From positions 15,088 to 79,087 of the forward strand of contig NZ_QSOC01000008.1 of the NCBI RefSeq assembly GCF_003466125.1: a stretch of DNA of 64,000 bases, in the 5' to 3' direction. Of this stretch, positions 7,465 to 16,190 are shown piece after piece (the first letter of the stretch is position 1; each line of letters starts with the position of its first letter). The translations under genes were made by a program, and so were the position numbers. The notes under the pieces are model-generated. The model had not been told where the DNA came from. It ran no database searches and saw only the letters and a program-made list of their open reading frames with translations. The stretch is from Collinsella sp. TM10-22. GTDB taxonomy: Bacteria > Actinomycetota > Coriobacteriia > Coriobacteriales > Coriobacteriaceae.

Positions 7465-9765
7465 ATGTTCGCAGCCGCCATCTCGCTCGTCGGTCTTGCG
7501 GCGACCATCTACCTTGTCTTGCGCGAGGCCAAGGCCATTCGCGCTCAGTCGGGCACCGTTGCCAAAAGCGCTCTTGGGTGGAGCGTCGTCTTCGGCCTGT
7601 TCCAGCTCTTTTTGACCATTTGGGGCGCCATTGGCCTCGTCGCCCAAAACGAGCCGCTCGCCTTTGTGATGCTCATCCTGACCAACGCCATCCTTACCGG
7701 CTGCGCCTGGGCCAGCATCGCCCGCGACCGCATCGCCCCGCGCGTCTTTGCGTTTGCCGGGCCCGACGCTCCCGCCCCCACCGGCAAGCTCGCCCGCCTG
7801 CGCGGCGCCTTTGTGGGCAAACCGCTCGTCGCCGCCGTCCTGTGCCTGCTGCTCGCCGGCGTCTTTGCGCTGCTGGGCATGGAGGTCTCGTCCAACCACG
7901 ACTTTACCTGGGTCTATCCCCTATGCATCCTGCTCGAGTGGGCCATCATCACCGTGCTCATGGTCGGCCTGTTCTTCCTGTTCCAGCGCCATGGCGCAGC
8001 TCCGGCCGTCCTGGCCTTTGCCCTCTTTATCCTGGGCATTGCCGAGTTCTTCGTCATCACGTTTAAATCCATGCCCATCCAGCCGGGCGACCTTTCGGCC
8101 ATCTCCACTGCCGCCGCAGTCGCCGGCAACGGCTACACCTTCTCCATCTCGCTGTTCTGCGTGCTGTCCATGGGCTTTACCGCCATCGCCATGCTGCTAT
8201 GCGAGTACGCCGGCCTAGTGGCACCGCATCGTCAGAAGGGTACCGCCAACGCCAAGCGCATGCTGCTCACCAACCTGCTCGTGGCGGTGCTGTGCCTGGG
8301 CGGCGTTACCGCACACGTCACGCTCATCGACTACTACAACACCCTCGGCATCACCGTCTACACCTGGCGCCCGCTCGAGAGCTACTGGCGCGAGGGCTAC
8401 CTGCCTGCCTTTATTAGTGCGGCACAGTCCATTAAGCCGCCCAAACCCGCCGACTACTCCGTCGACGATGCCAAGGCCACGCTCAAAAAGTACGCCAAGG
8501 CCTACGACAAGTCCAACGCGGCCAAGAGCGACGAGCGCGCCGCCGCAGAGGAGCAGTTCGACAGCGAGAAGCCCACGGTCATCGCCATCATGAACGAGAC
8601 CTTCTCGGACCTGTCGATCTATCAGAACATGCGCGCCGGCTACGAGGGTCCGCAGCACTTTAAGAGCCTGTCCAACTGCCTCAGCCGCGGCAAGCTCTAT
8701 GTAAGCGCCTACGGCGGCGGTACCGCCAATACCGAGTTTGAGTTTATGACCGGCAACTCCATGGCCAACCTGGGCTCGGGCGTGTACCCCTACACCATCT
8801 ACAACATGGAAACGACTGGGAACCTGGCAGAGCAGTTCAAGTCGCTCGGATATTCCACCACGGCCATGCACCCCAACCACGCGACTAACTGGAACCGCGA
8901 GAACGTCTACAAGGACTTTGGCTTTGACCAGTTCCTGTCCATCAACGACTTCCAGGGCGCCGATACCCTACGCGGCATGGTGACCGACCAGGCTACCTAC
9001 GACAAGATTCTTGAGCTGCTCGACCAGAACGCCGATCCGCAGTTTATCTTCGACGTGACCATGCAGAACCACTCGGGCTACGACACGGGCCTGCTGCCGG
9101 TCGACAAGCAGCTGCACCTGAACATCGACACGACCGACCTGGACACCAAGACCGTCGAGGACGGTACGCTCTCCGATGTCGACGAGTATGTTTCGTGCAT
9201 TGAGCAGTCCGACCAGGCGCTGCGCTACTTCCTTAACGCCTTGAGCAAGCTCGACCGCAAGGTGGTCGTGGTGTTCTGGGGCGACCATCAGCCGTTCTTC
9301 CCGTCCAAGTTCAACGATAAGTGGTTTACCGGCGAGGACGACGCCACGCACCAGGAGCGCTTGTGGCAGACCGATTACATCATTTGGGCCAACTACGACG
9401 TTGCCGGCTGCGACCAGACGAGCGAGGTCGACGACCTGTCCACCAACTACCTGTCTACCCAGCTGATGCAGCTGATCGGCGCCCCGCTGACCGACTACCA
9501 GAAGGCGCACATGACGCTGCGCGAGTCGCTGCCCGCTATCAACTCCGTGGGCTACGAGGACGCCAGCCTGCGTTGGGCGCTTTCCTCCAACGTCACCGGT
9601 GACGACGCCGCTGCCGCAGCCGCCACCAAGGCGCGCGAGGATTACGCCAAGATGCAGTACTACGAGATGTTCCGCGACGGCAAGAACGTGTACACCGAGC
9701 ACTTCCAGACCGAGGCCAACGAGACCGACCCCAACCTGGCACCGGGAACAACCAAGATTAAGTAG
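7465..9765 (+). CDS. LtaS-like lipoteichoic acid / polyglycerolphosphate synthase
   Basis: 766 residues from the ATG at 7465, with GAGGAG seven bases upstream. About eight membrane helices (residues 1-290) precede an extracellular sulfatase-fold domain. Metal and catalytic signatures of the LtaS family are present: the Glu in IMNETFSD (about 378), the Thr nucleophile in GGGTANTEFE (about 420) and WGDHQ (about 607). The enzyme would transfer glycerolphosphate from phosphatidylglycerol to a growing envelope polymer. The N-terminal membrane region is longer than the five helices of classical LtaS. It stands alone and converges with a flavodoxin gene across a nested inverted repeat. Confidence 0.85.
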   Translation: MFAAAISLVGLAATIYLVLREAKAIRAQSGTVAKSALGWSVVFGLFQLFLTIWGAIGLVAQNEPLAFVMLILTNAILTGCAWASIARDRIAPRVFAFAGPDAPAPTGKLARLRGAFVGKPLVAAVLCLLLAGVFALLGMEVSSNHDFTWVYPLCILLEWAIITVLMVGLFFLFQRHGAAPAVLAFALFILGIAEFFVITFKSMPIQPGDLSAISTAAAVAGNGYTFSISLFCVLSMGFTAIAMLLCEYAGLVAPHRQKGTANAKRMLLTNLLVAVLCLGGVTAHVTLIDYYNTLGITVYTWRPLESYWREGYLPAFISAAQSIKPPKPADYSVDDAKATLKKYAKAYDKSNAAKSDERAAAEEQFDSEKPTVIAIMNETFSDLSIYQNMRAGYEGPQHFKSLSNCLSRGKLYVSAYGGGTANTEFEFMTGNSMANLGSGVYPYTIYNMETTGNLAEQFKSLGYSTTAMHPNHATNWNRENVYKDFGFDQFLSINDFQGADTLRGMVTDQATYDKILELLDQNADPQFIFDVTMQNHSGYDTGLLPVDKQLHLNIDTTDLDTKTVEDGTLSDVDEYVSCIEQSDQALRYFLNALSKLDRKVVVVFWGDHQPFFPSKFNDKWFTGEDDATHQERLWQTDYIIWANYDVAGCDQTSEVDDLSTNYLSTQLMQLIGAPLTDYQKAHMTLRESLPAINSVGYEDASLRWALSSNVTGDDAAAAAATKAREDYAKMQYYEMFRDGKNVYTEHFQTEANETDPNLAPGTTKIK

Positions 9766-9785
9766 CGGGTCGCTCATAACTGAAA

Positions 9786-9915
9786 CGTCTGTCCGGACGG
9801 AGGCATATAAGGTTCCCTGCTCGGACAGTCCTGCGCAAGACGGAGGCCACATTAAGTGGCCTCCTTTGCGTGCGGAACTCGCGATGAGCCTTATATGCCT
9901 CCGCCCGGACAGACG
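9786..9915. repeat. Nested inverted repeat between convergent genes (contains 60-bp repeat copy 1)
   Basis: Outer arms of 27 bp (9786-9812 and 9889-9915) pair with one mismatch. Inside is a second hairpin, GGAGGCCAC-ATTAA-GTGGCCTCC (9842-9864). The inner 60 bp (9825-9884) recur at 47831-47890. It sits between the LtaS-like gene and the flavodoxin gene and could stop transcription both ways. The outer arms contain CTGTCCGGACGGAGG, which is itself partly palindromic. Confidence 0.85.
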
Positions 9916-10006
9916 CCCAGTTGCTGGAACGCGGCTTGTCATCGGGGTGATGGAAAATGTCGCCCCAAACGCTTGCAGTGGTTGCGTCCACAAGTGTCAA
10001 GAAAAA

Positions 10007-10025
10007 GCCTCGAGAATCTCGAGGC
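10007..10025 (-). terminator. Rho-independent terminator of the flavodoxin gene
   Basis: The palindrome GCCTCGAG-AAT-CTCGAGGC is followed on the minus strand by TTTTTC, 45 bp past the stop codon. Confidence 0.75.
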
Positions 10026-10070
10026 TTTCACATTTGTATTGTTTTGCACGAAGGACCGCGAACGGCGAAG

Positions 10071-10628
10071 CTACTCTCCCAGCACGGCCTTCTTGGCGGC
10101 TGCAGCCATGTTGTCCAGGTCTTCCTTGGTGGGATGGTCCTTCGCGGCAACCCAGTTGTCGAGCAGCATCTTAAATCGGACGTTATCGGGATCTTGCTCG
10201 AGCATGGCCTCGTAGCGCTGCTTGACCGCGGGGCCCATCTTGCCCTGGCACATCGCCCAGCCCGCAAGCTCGGCATCCCCAGCCAAATTGGAAGTTACGC
10301 GATCAATAATCTGCTGGTAATAGCTCTGGTCGGCCCCAAAGCCGCAGGTGCCAAACAGGAAGACGCGCTTACCGTGCAAGGCGGAGAGCAACGCCGCGAC
10401 CGAAGGCGTGCACGCGCCCTTGTCACACCAAAAACCGACGAGCACCGTGTCGGCCGCGCAGGCGCCCTGCGCCTCGAGCTCAACCTGATCTGCGTCCGCA
10501 TCGTCGCTCAACGCCGCAGCGTGGACAAACTCAACGCCCGCAGCCTGCAGAGTGCGCTTGATCGCACCCGAAACCATCCTGGTATTACCGCTCTTGCTGT
10601 TAACCACCAAAGAGCACGTCGTAGTCAC
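10071..10628 (-). CDS. Flavodoxin-family protein
   Basis: 185 residues. The N-terminus SLVVNSKSGNTRMVSGAI is the FMN-phosphate loop of flavodoxins (S-x-S/T-G-N-T). The segments ADTVLVGFWCDKGACTPSVAALLSAL and VFLFGTCGFGADQSYYQQI match the strand-3 and strand-4 FMN loops of flavodoxin-like reductases. It would carry electrons or reduce a small substrate in the cytoplasm. Length and layout resemble the small flavodoxins that accompany bilirubin reductase in gut bacteria, but no BilR-like partner is in this window, so I do not assign that role. Confidence 0.75.
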   Translation of the reverse strand: MTTTCSLVVNSKSGNTRMVSGAIKRTLQAAGVEFVHAAALSDDADADQVELEAQGACAADTVLVGFWCDKGACTPSVAALLSALHGKRVFLFGTCGFGADQSYYQQIIDRVTSNLAGDAELAGWAMCQGKMGPAVKQRYEAMLEQDPDNVRFKMLLDNWVAAKDHPTKEDLDNMAAAAKKAVLGE

Positions 10629-10733
10629 GTTGCCTCGTTTCCCCCGAAACTCGAGCCATTAATGCAATTTGTTAGAAGCATATCTTAGTACTAACGGCGC
10701 AGATGTAAACCATCTGCCGCTAATCGGTATTCC

Positions 10734-12593
10734 CTACTGGGCGAATTGGCTGCGGTAGAGCTCGGCATAGAAGCCGCCTGCCGCTATCAGCTCGTCGTGT
10801 GTGCCACGCTCGATAATCTGGCCGTCGCGCATGACCAGAATGCAGTCAGCGTTGCGGATCGTCGACAGGCGGTGCGCCACCACAAAGCTTGTACGGCCAG
10901 CCATGAGCTCGTCGAATGCCGCCTGCACCTGCAGCTCGGTGCGCGTATCGATGCTCGAGGTCGCCTCGTCCAGCAGCAAGATCGCCGGGTCGGTGAGCAT
11001 GACGCGCGCGATGCACAGCAGCTGCTTTTGGCCCTGGCTAAATGTGCCGCCGTCCTCGCCGATCACCGTATCGTAGCCGTCGGGCAGCTGCACGATAAAC
11101 TTGTGCGCATGCGCACGCTTGGCGGCTTCGATGACCTGCTCGCGCGTGGCGTCGGGACAACCGTACGCGATGTTATCCGCCACCGTGCCCTCGAACAGCC
11201 AGGTGTCCTGCAGCACCATACCAAAGGCGCGGCGCAGGCTTGCGCGCGTGTAGTCACGCGAAGACTGGCCATCGACCATGATGCGTCCGGCATCGATATC
11301 GTAAAACCGCAGCAGCAGGTTGATGAGCGTCGTCTTGCCGCAGCCTGTGGGGCCGACCAGGGCAAAGCGCATGCCGGGTTTGGCCTCGATGCAAATGTCC
11401 TGCAGCAGCTTGCGGTCGGGCACGTAGCTAAAGTCCACATGCTCAAAAGTCACCTCACCCTGCGGGGCAGCAAGTTCCACGGCATCCGCCGCATCGGGCT
11501 CCTGCTCGCACGCATCGAGCAGCGCGAACATGCGGCGCGCCGAAGCATACGCCGTCTGGATCTGCGTAATGACGTTGGTGACCTCGTTGAACGGCTTGGT
11601 GTACTGGTTAGCATAGGACAGGAAGATTTGCACGCCGCCCACCGTGAGCGCCGCGGGCACGCCCGTGATCACGCCCACGCAGCCGATCACAGCGACCACG
11701 GCATAGATGATGTTGTTGATAAAGCGCGTGCCGGGGTTGGAGAGCGAACCCATAAACTGCGCGCGCTCGCCCGCGGTGTAAAGCTCGGCATTGAGGGCAT
11801 CGAAGCGCTGCTGGACGTTGGGACCATAGGCAAAGGCGTCGACAAGCTTCTGCTCACCCACGTATTCCTCGATATGACCGCCAAGCTGACCCTGAATGCG
11901 CTGTTGAGCCGTAAAGCTCTTGTTGGAGAGCTTGGCGATGGCGCCGGCGGCAAAGATGGAAAGCGGCGTGACGAGCACCACCACGAGCGTCATGGTCAGG
12001 TTAATGGAGAGCATAAACGCAAGCGTGCCCACGATGGTGATGACGCCGGTAAAGAGCTGGGTAAAGCCCTGCAGCAGACCGTCGCCAACCTGGTCGACGT
12101 CGTTGACCACGCGGCTCATAAGGTCGCCGTGGGCATGGCTGTCGATAAAGCCGAGCGGCATGCGGCTGAGCTTATCACTCGCCTCCACGCGCATGTCACG
12201 CACCGTCTCGTAGGATAGGCGGTTAACGCAGTAGCCCTGCAGCCACTGGAAGGCCGCGGCTCCCACCACGACGAGCGCGAGTTTGGTGACGAGCGGCAGC
12301 AGTGCGTCGAAATCCACCTGGCCCGCGGCAACAATCAGGTCGATGCCCTCGCCAATGAGAATAGGTGTGTAGAGCTGCAAGATAACGGAAATGGCGGCAC
12401 TCACAAACGACGCCGCAAACGAGACGCGGTGCGGGCGAACATAACCCATCAGGCGACGGGTCACCGCGCCCACGGGATAGCGCTCAGGGTCGCCGGGCTG
12501 GCGCGGGCCGTCACCCAGGTCGTTGAGCTTGTCGTTGCCGGACACATTGGCCGTCATCGTGGCGACCGAACCGGAAGAAGTATACGGATTCAT
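10734..12593 (-). CDS. Heterodimeric ABC exporter, catalytic half (pair 1)
   Basis: 619 residues: a six-helix type IV ABC membrane domain (about 60-350) and a nucleotide-binding domain. Walker A GPTGCGKTT, Walker B ILLLDEATSS with the catalytic Glu, and the switch His in VVAHRLST are intact. The signature is FSQGQ rather than LSGGQ. The partner 12594-14447 abuts it and has the opposite defects, so the two should form a TM287/288-like heterodimer with one working ATP site. Exported substrate is unknown (drug, lipid or peptide). The ATG lies directly after the partner's stop, with GGAGG eight bases before it. Confidence 0.9.
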   Translation of the reverse strand: MNPYTSSGSVATMTANVSGNDKLNDLGDGPRQPGDPERYPVGAVTRRLMGYVRPHRVSFAASFVSAAISVILQLYTPILIGEGIDLIVAAGQVDFDALLPLVTKLALVVVGAAAFQWLQGYCVNRLSYETVRDMRVEASDKLSRMPLGFIDSHAHGDLMSRVVNDVDQVGDGLLQGFTQLFTGVITIVGTLAFMLSINLTMTLVVVLVTPLSIFAAGAIAKLSNKSFTAQQRIQGQLGGHIEEYVGEQKLVDAFAYGPNVQQRFDALNAELYTAGERAQFMGSLSNPGTRFINNIIYAVVAVIGCVGVITGVPAALTVGGVQIFLSYANQYTKPFNEVTNVITQIQTAYASARRMFALLDACEQEPDAADAVELAAPQGEVTFEHVDFSYVPDRKLLQDICIEAKPGMRFALVGPTGCGKTTLINLLLRFYDIDAGRIMVDGQSSRDYTRASLRRAFGMVLQDTWLFEGTVADNIAYGCPDATREQVIEAAKRAHAHKFIVQLPDGYDTVIGEDGGTFSQGQKQLLCIARVMLTDPAILLLDEATSSIDTRTELQVQAAFDELMAGRTSFVVAHRLSTIRNADCILVMRDGQIIERGTHDELIAAGGFYAELYRSQFAQ

Positions 12594-14447
12594 CTAGCAG
12601 CCCTCCTTTGCGCAGACGGATGCGGGAACGGTTGGGGCGGACGTGGGCGCCGCACTCCTCTGCTGGCCCTCGAGCTCCTCGCGGCGCAGCTGCGACTGGC
12701 AAATCTCGCGATAGAGCTGGCAGCTTGCATACAGCTCGTCATGCGTGCCCAGACCCGCGACCGAGCCGTGGTCGAGTACGCAGATCATGTCGGCGTCGCG
12801 CACGGTCGAGACGCGCTGGCTTACGATGACGGTCGTCAGCGGCAGCCCGCCCTCGGCGGCACCGCGCACGCTGCGCTCGCGAATGGCATGGCGAAGCGCC
12901 GCGTCGGTCTTAAAATCGAGCGCCGAGGCGGAATCGTCCATGATCAGGACCTGTGGCGAACCCACCAGGGCGCGCGCGATGGTCAGGCGCTGGCGCTGGC
13001 CACCACTAAAGTTCTTGCCGCCCGCCTCGACCGGGGCATCGAGCCCCTGCAGCTTGTTGCGCACGAACTCGCTGGCCTGCGCCATATCGAGCGCCGCCCA
13101 GAGCTCCTCGTCGGTTGCCGCCTCGTCGCGCCAGGTCAGGTTGCTGCGGATGGTGCCGCTCACCAGCGACGCGCGCTGCGGTACGGTCGCAACCACATGG
13201 CGCAGCTGATCGAGCGGCCAAGTGCGCACGTCGGTACCCATCACGCTCACACTGCCGGTGCCCGCATCATACAGGCGCGGAATAAGCGAGACGAGCGTGG
13301 ACTTGCCGCTGCCCGTGCCGCCGATGATTCCGAGCGTCTTGCCCGGCGGCAGCTCCAGGGTCACATCGTCGACGGCATTTGCCGCGCCCGCGCCAAACGA
13401 AAAACTCGCATGGTCAAAGCTCAGTGCGGGGGCCGGGGCGCCACTTGCCAGGTCACCCGGCCTGGGCAGCGCGACCTGCTGGTTGTCCCCGTCCGTGATG
13501 CTCGGCACGCAATTGAGCACCTCGTTGATACGTGACGCACTGGCGCTCGCCTTGGTAAAGACCACGACCAGGTTGGCGACATACACGATGGAGGTGAGGG
13601 TCTGCGTCATGTAGTTCACAAACGCCATGACCTGGCCCTGCGTGAGCTCACCCACGTTGACCTGGATGCCACCCACCCACAGGATGGCGCACACGCCTAG
13701 GTTCATCACCAAAAACGTGACGGGGTTGAGAATCGATGAGAGCTTGCCCACCGCGATGGCAGTATTGGCCTGGTCATCGGCGGCTTGGGCAAAGCGCTCA
13801 CGCTCGTGGTCCTCGCGCACGAAGGCGCGAACCACGCGGACGCCCGAAAGACCTTCGCGGCAGATAAGCGCGATGCGATCGAGCTTTGCCTGCAGCTGCT
13901 TGTAGTAGGGAATGCAGCGCGCCATGACAAACCAAAACACCAGGCCAATGGCGGGTGTGCAAATCAAGAAAATCACGCCAAGCTTAAGGTCGATGGCGAG
14001 GGCCGCGCACATAGAGCCCACCGCCAAGAAAGGCCAGCGGATGAGCATACGCACGCCCAGCGCCACGGCGAGCTGAACTTGGTTGACGTCGTTGGTAATG
14101 CGCGTGATGAGCGACGGCGTGCCGAAGCGGTCGAGTTCGGCATAGCTCAGCTTGTTGATGTGCTCGTAGAGCGCACCACGGATATCGGTGCCCATGCCCT
14201 GTGAGGTGAGCGCCGCCATCTTTTGGCAGACGAGCGTAAACGAGATGCCGATCACAGCCATGGCGCCAAGTACCATGCCGTAGTGGATAACGGCATTCAC
14301 GTCGTGCGAGCCAATGCCCTTATCGATCATCTGGGCAATCACCAGCGGCGTCAGCAGGTCAAAGATCACTTCGATCAACTTGCACGCAGGGCCGATCACC
14401 ATATATCGGCGAAACTTACCACCAAAACGCCTGAGCAACTCAATCAT
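12594..14447 (-). CDS. Heterodimeric ABC exporter, degenerate-site half (pair 1)
   Basis: 617 residues from the ATG at 14447, which has GGGAG ten bases upstream; the frame could extend to 14504 without a site. A six-helix membrane domain is followed by a nucleotide-binding domain with Walker A GGTGSGKST and a perfect NFSGGQRQRL signature. The Walker B reads VLIMDDSAS (Asp where catalytic Glu is expected) and the switch His is Gln (VIVSQRVST). These are the standard losses of the non-hydrolysing subunit in heterodimeric exporters. First gene of a two-gene operon with 10734-12593. Confidence 0.9.
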   Translation of the reverse strand: MIELLRRFGGKFRRYMVIGPACKLIEVIFDLLTPLVIAQMIDKGIGSHDVNAVIHYGMVLGAMAVIGISFTLVCQKMAALTSQGMGTDIRGALYEHINKLSYAELDRFGTPSLITRITNDVNQVQLAVALGVRMLIRWPFLAVGSMCAALAIDLKLGVIFLICTPAIGLVFWFVMARCIPYYKQLQAKLDRIALICREGLSGVRVVRAFVREDHERERFAQAADDQANTAIAVGKLSSILNPVTFLVMNLGVCAILWVGGIQVNVGELTQGQVMAFVNYMTQTLTSIVYVANLVVVFTKASASASRINEVLNCVPSITDGDNQQVALPRPGDLASGAPAPALSFDHASFSFGAGAANAVDDVTLELPPGKTLGIIGGTGSGKSTLVSLIPRLYDAGTGSVSVMGTDVRTWPLDQLRHVVATVPQRASLVSGTIRSNLTWRDEAATDEELWAALDMAQASEFVRNKLQGLDAPVEAGGKNFSGGQRQRLTIARALVGSPQVLIMDDSASALDFKTDAALRHAIRERSVRGAAEGGLPLTTVIVSQRVSTVRDADMICVLDHGSVAGLGTHDELYASCQLYREICQSQLRREELEGQQRSAAPTSAPTVPASVCAKEGC

Positions 14448-14656
14448 GTATAGGCGCTCCCTATCATCATCCACATTCAATTCGAACCATGATAGTACCG
14501 CCACCCCAAAAGAAGCGTAAACAACTCGTCATTTCTAACGGGATTCAGTTTTCAGAGGAGCATACGCGCACACCCAGCCAGTGGCGGGCCAATCGCTTGG
14601 TTTACTTACATTAGTGCTACCAAGTTAGTCGCCGACCCTTGAAATGAGGTGCCGAG

Positions 14657-15646
14657 ATGAACGACATTCTCGCGAGAAGAGCAAGACGAACAACCTTGGG
14701 CATCGCCCTTTCCGCGGCACTTATCGCGGGAATCGCCCCTGCAACGGCGATCGCGGCGGAAACCAGCTCCCCCACCGGTGCAGTTGCCTTGCAGACGGAA
14801 GACGCGGCCGCCGCAAAAGAAAAAGCGTATGCAGCCATGCAGGAAGCGCTCAAAAACCTCGAAGCCGCAAAAGACGCCGCAAGTCCCGAGAAACTTGCGG
14901 AAATCGATGATGACATTGCCAGTTTTCAAGAGATCCACGACATGGTGGTGACGGAAGCCGCCAAACGGAGGGAACCCCTTCCCGCCATGCAAGCGAACGT
15001 CGATGCAGCCCAAGCCAAATACGATGAGGCCCACAACCGGACAAGCGGCCTTCAGGCAGAATTAGATAAGGTACTCAAGGAGCTCGGCGACGAGGCGCCC
15101 AGCACAGCTATTAAGGAGCATATTAAGCAGTTGCGCAGTGAGATCATGGCGGCAAAAAGGCGAGAAGAATCTTGCGAAGATGATCTTCACCGCTACCAAC
15201 GCCGGCTCGAAAGCCAGGAAAAACAGGTTCAGTATTTCGAAAGTGAGGCAAAGGAAGCTAAAGCCCACATCGACGAGGACATAGCCAAGCGAAATGCACT
15301 CCTCGGCGATTTGGAAAAGGCGCAAACGGCCTATGACGACGCCTGCAAAGCATACGAAGAGGCGAAAGCCGCGGCAGACAAGGCCACCTCGCCCGAGATA
15401 ACGAAACCCGCCGAGACGACAAAACCCTCCAGCTCAGCGCAGCCGGCCGAAACGGCACAGCCCGCCAGCTCGCCCGCGACCGGCAAATACGCTCCATCGA
15501 GCTCCACCAAGCAAGCAGATACGACCGCCGGCAAGCTCGCGAACACGGGCGACACAGCACCGAGCGCAATCGCACTCGCAGGAATCACCGCCGTAGGACT
15601 CGGAATAACCACCGCAGCCACACGCCGCATCAAGAACTCAAAATAG
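14657..15646 (+). CDS. Coiled-coil surface protein with LANTG cell-wall sorting signal
   Basis: 329 residues. A Sec signal peptide (basic start, hydrophobic core ending near AIAAE, about residue 36) precedes a long Ala/Glu/Lys-rich coiled coil (about 50-245). A Pro/Ser/Thr-rich wall-spanning stretch follows (about 247-290). The C-terminus has LANTG (294-298), a hydrophobic helix and RRIKNSK, a sortase signal in which the usual LPxTG Pro is Ala. It should be wall-anchored; no sortase is in the window. The coiled coil has Cys residues only at about 180 and 230. ATG has a GAGGTG site. Function unknown: adhesin or spacer are both possible. Confidence 0.82.
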   Translation: MNDILARRARRTTLGIALSAALIAGIAPATAIAAETSSPTGAVALQTEDAAAAKEKAYAAMQEALKNLEAAKDAASPEKLAEIDDDIASFQEIHDMVVTEAAKRREPLPAMQANVDAAQAKYDEAHNRTSGLQAELDKVLKELGDEAPSTAIKEHIKQLRSEIMAAKRREESCEDDLHRYQRRLESQEKQVQYFESEAKEAKAHIDEDIAKRNALLGDLEKAQTAYDDACKAYEEAKAAADKATSPEITKPAETTKPSSSAQPAETAQPASSPATGKYAPSSSTKQADTTAGKLANTGDTAPSAIALAGITAVGLGITTAATRRIKNSK

Positions 15647-15692
15647 CTGCCAGAGCATATCGCTCCCACCAATCTACAAGCCCATAGACAAA

Positions 15693-15732
15693 GAGGCCCG
15701 TTCCCCCAACCAAAACCAGAGAAACGGGCCTC
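15693..15732 (+). terminator. Terminator of the LANTG surface protein gene
   Basis: GAGGCCCGTT faces AAACGGGCCTC, then CTTACTTG, 46 bp after the stop codon. Confidence 0.65.
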
Positions 15733-15838
15733 CTTACTTGTAAAAACAGATGGCAACGCCGCCGTCTCTTGAACCACGTAGCCATTGATATCTTGGCGCA
15801 GTCAGCGAGCGCCATCCAGAGCGAACAAGTTGGCATGA

Positions 15839-15879
15839 AAAAGGCAAGGCATAGACCTTCTGGTCATGCCTTGCCTTTT
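15839..15879. terminator. Strong palindromic hairpin upstream of the SRP RNA terminus
   Basis: A 14-bp perfect stem (AAAAGGCAAGGCAT / ATGCCTTGCCTTTT) with an inner GACC-GGTC extension. A-rich and T-rich flanks make it usable in both directions. It lies between the convergent surface-protein and SRP RNA genes. Confidence 0.6.
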
Positions 15880-15961
15880 GAATGACAAATTGTCGCTCTG
15901 GGTGGCGCGCAGCGTCGAGCATTGCGCGGTTTGGTAAAACCGCGCAAAAAGAAAGCCCGTG

Positions 15962-16060
15962 CGCTCGATGGATCCGGATGCCCGACAGAGGCTCCTTATG
16001 GCTGCTTCCTTCCGGACCTGACCAGATTCGGAACATGTCGTCATCCGAATCCATCGAACG
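15962..16060 (-). ncRNA. ffs: Small signal recognition particle RNA (4.5S type)
   Basis: On the minus strand the conserved SRP domain IV reads GGTCAGGTCCGGAAGGAAGC followed by AGCC, the Ffh-binding loop. Terminal arms around it pair (CGATGGATTCGGATG at about 16042-16056 with CATCCGGATCCATCG at 15966-15980). The size, about 100 nt, is the short bacterial form without an Alu domain. Ends are estimated from the terminal stem. With Ffh it targets membrane proteins to the translocon. Confidence 0.93.
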
Positions 16061-16115
16061 CGCTAGGCGCTCGGTATATCTTACCTGCTCCCGCCCGATG
16101 GGGCAAGACAGCTAA

Positions 16116-16178
16116 TTTGGGACGGGGCTTTTTTGACTACTTTTGACTGGTGGGTAGTCAAAAAAGCCCCGTCCCAAA
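16116..16178. repeat. 25-bp perfect inverted repeat with GGGACGGGG in both arms
   Basis: Left arm 16116-16140 and right arm 16154-16178 are exact complements, with a 13-base spacer. The arm begins TTTGGGACGGGGC and ends GACTAC. The 20 bases at 16110-16129 recur at 28329-28348. It ends 12 bp before the stop codon of the TadA-glycerate kinase gene and may also terminate it. Confidence 0.9.
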
Positions 16179-16190
16179 ATGACTACTTTT

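Noticed and set aside
10071-10628. Assignment of the flavodoxin as BilS
   Set aside because: Overall resemblance only; no bilirubin reductase partner lies nearby.
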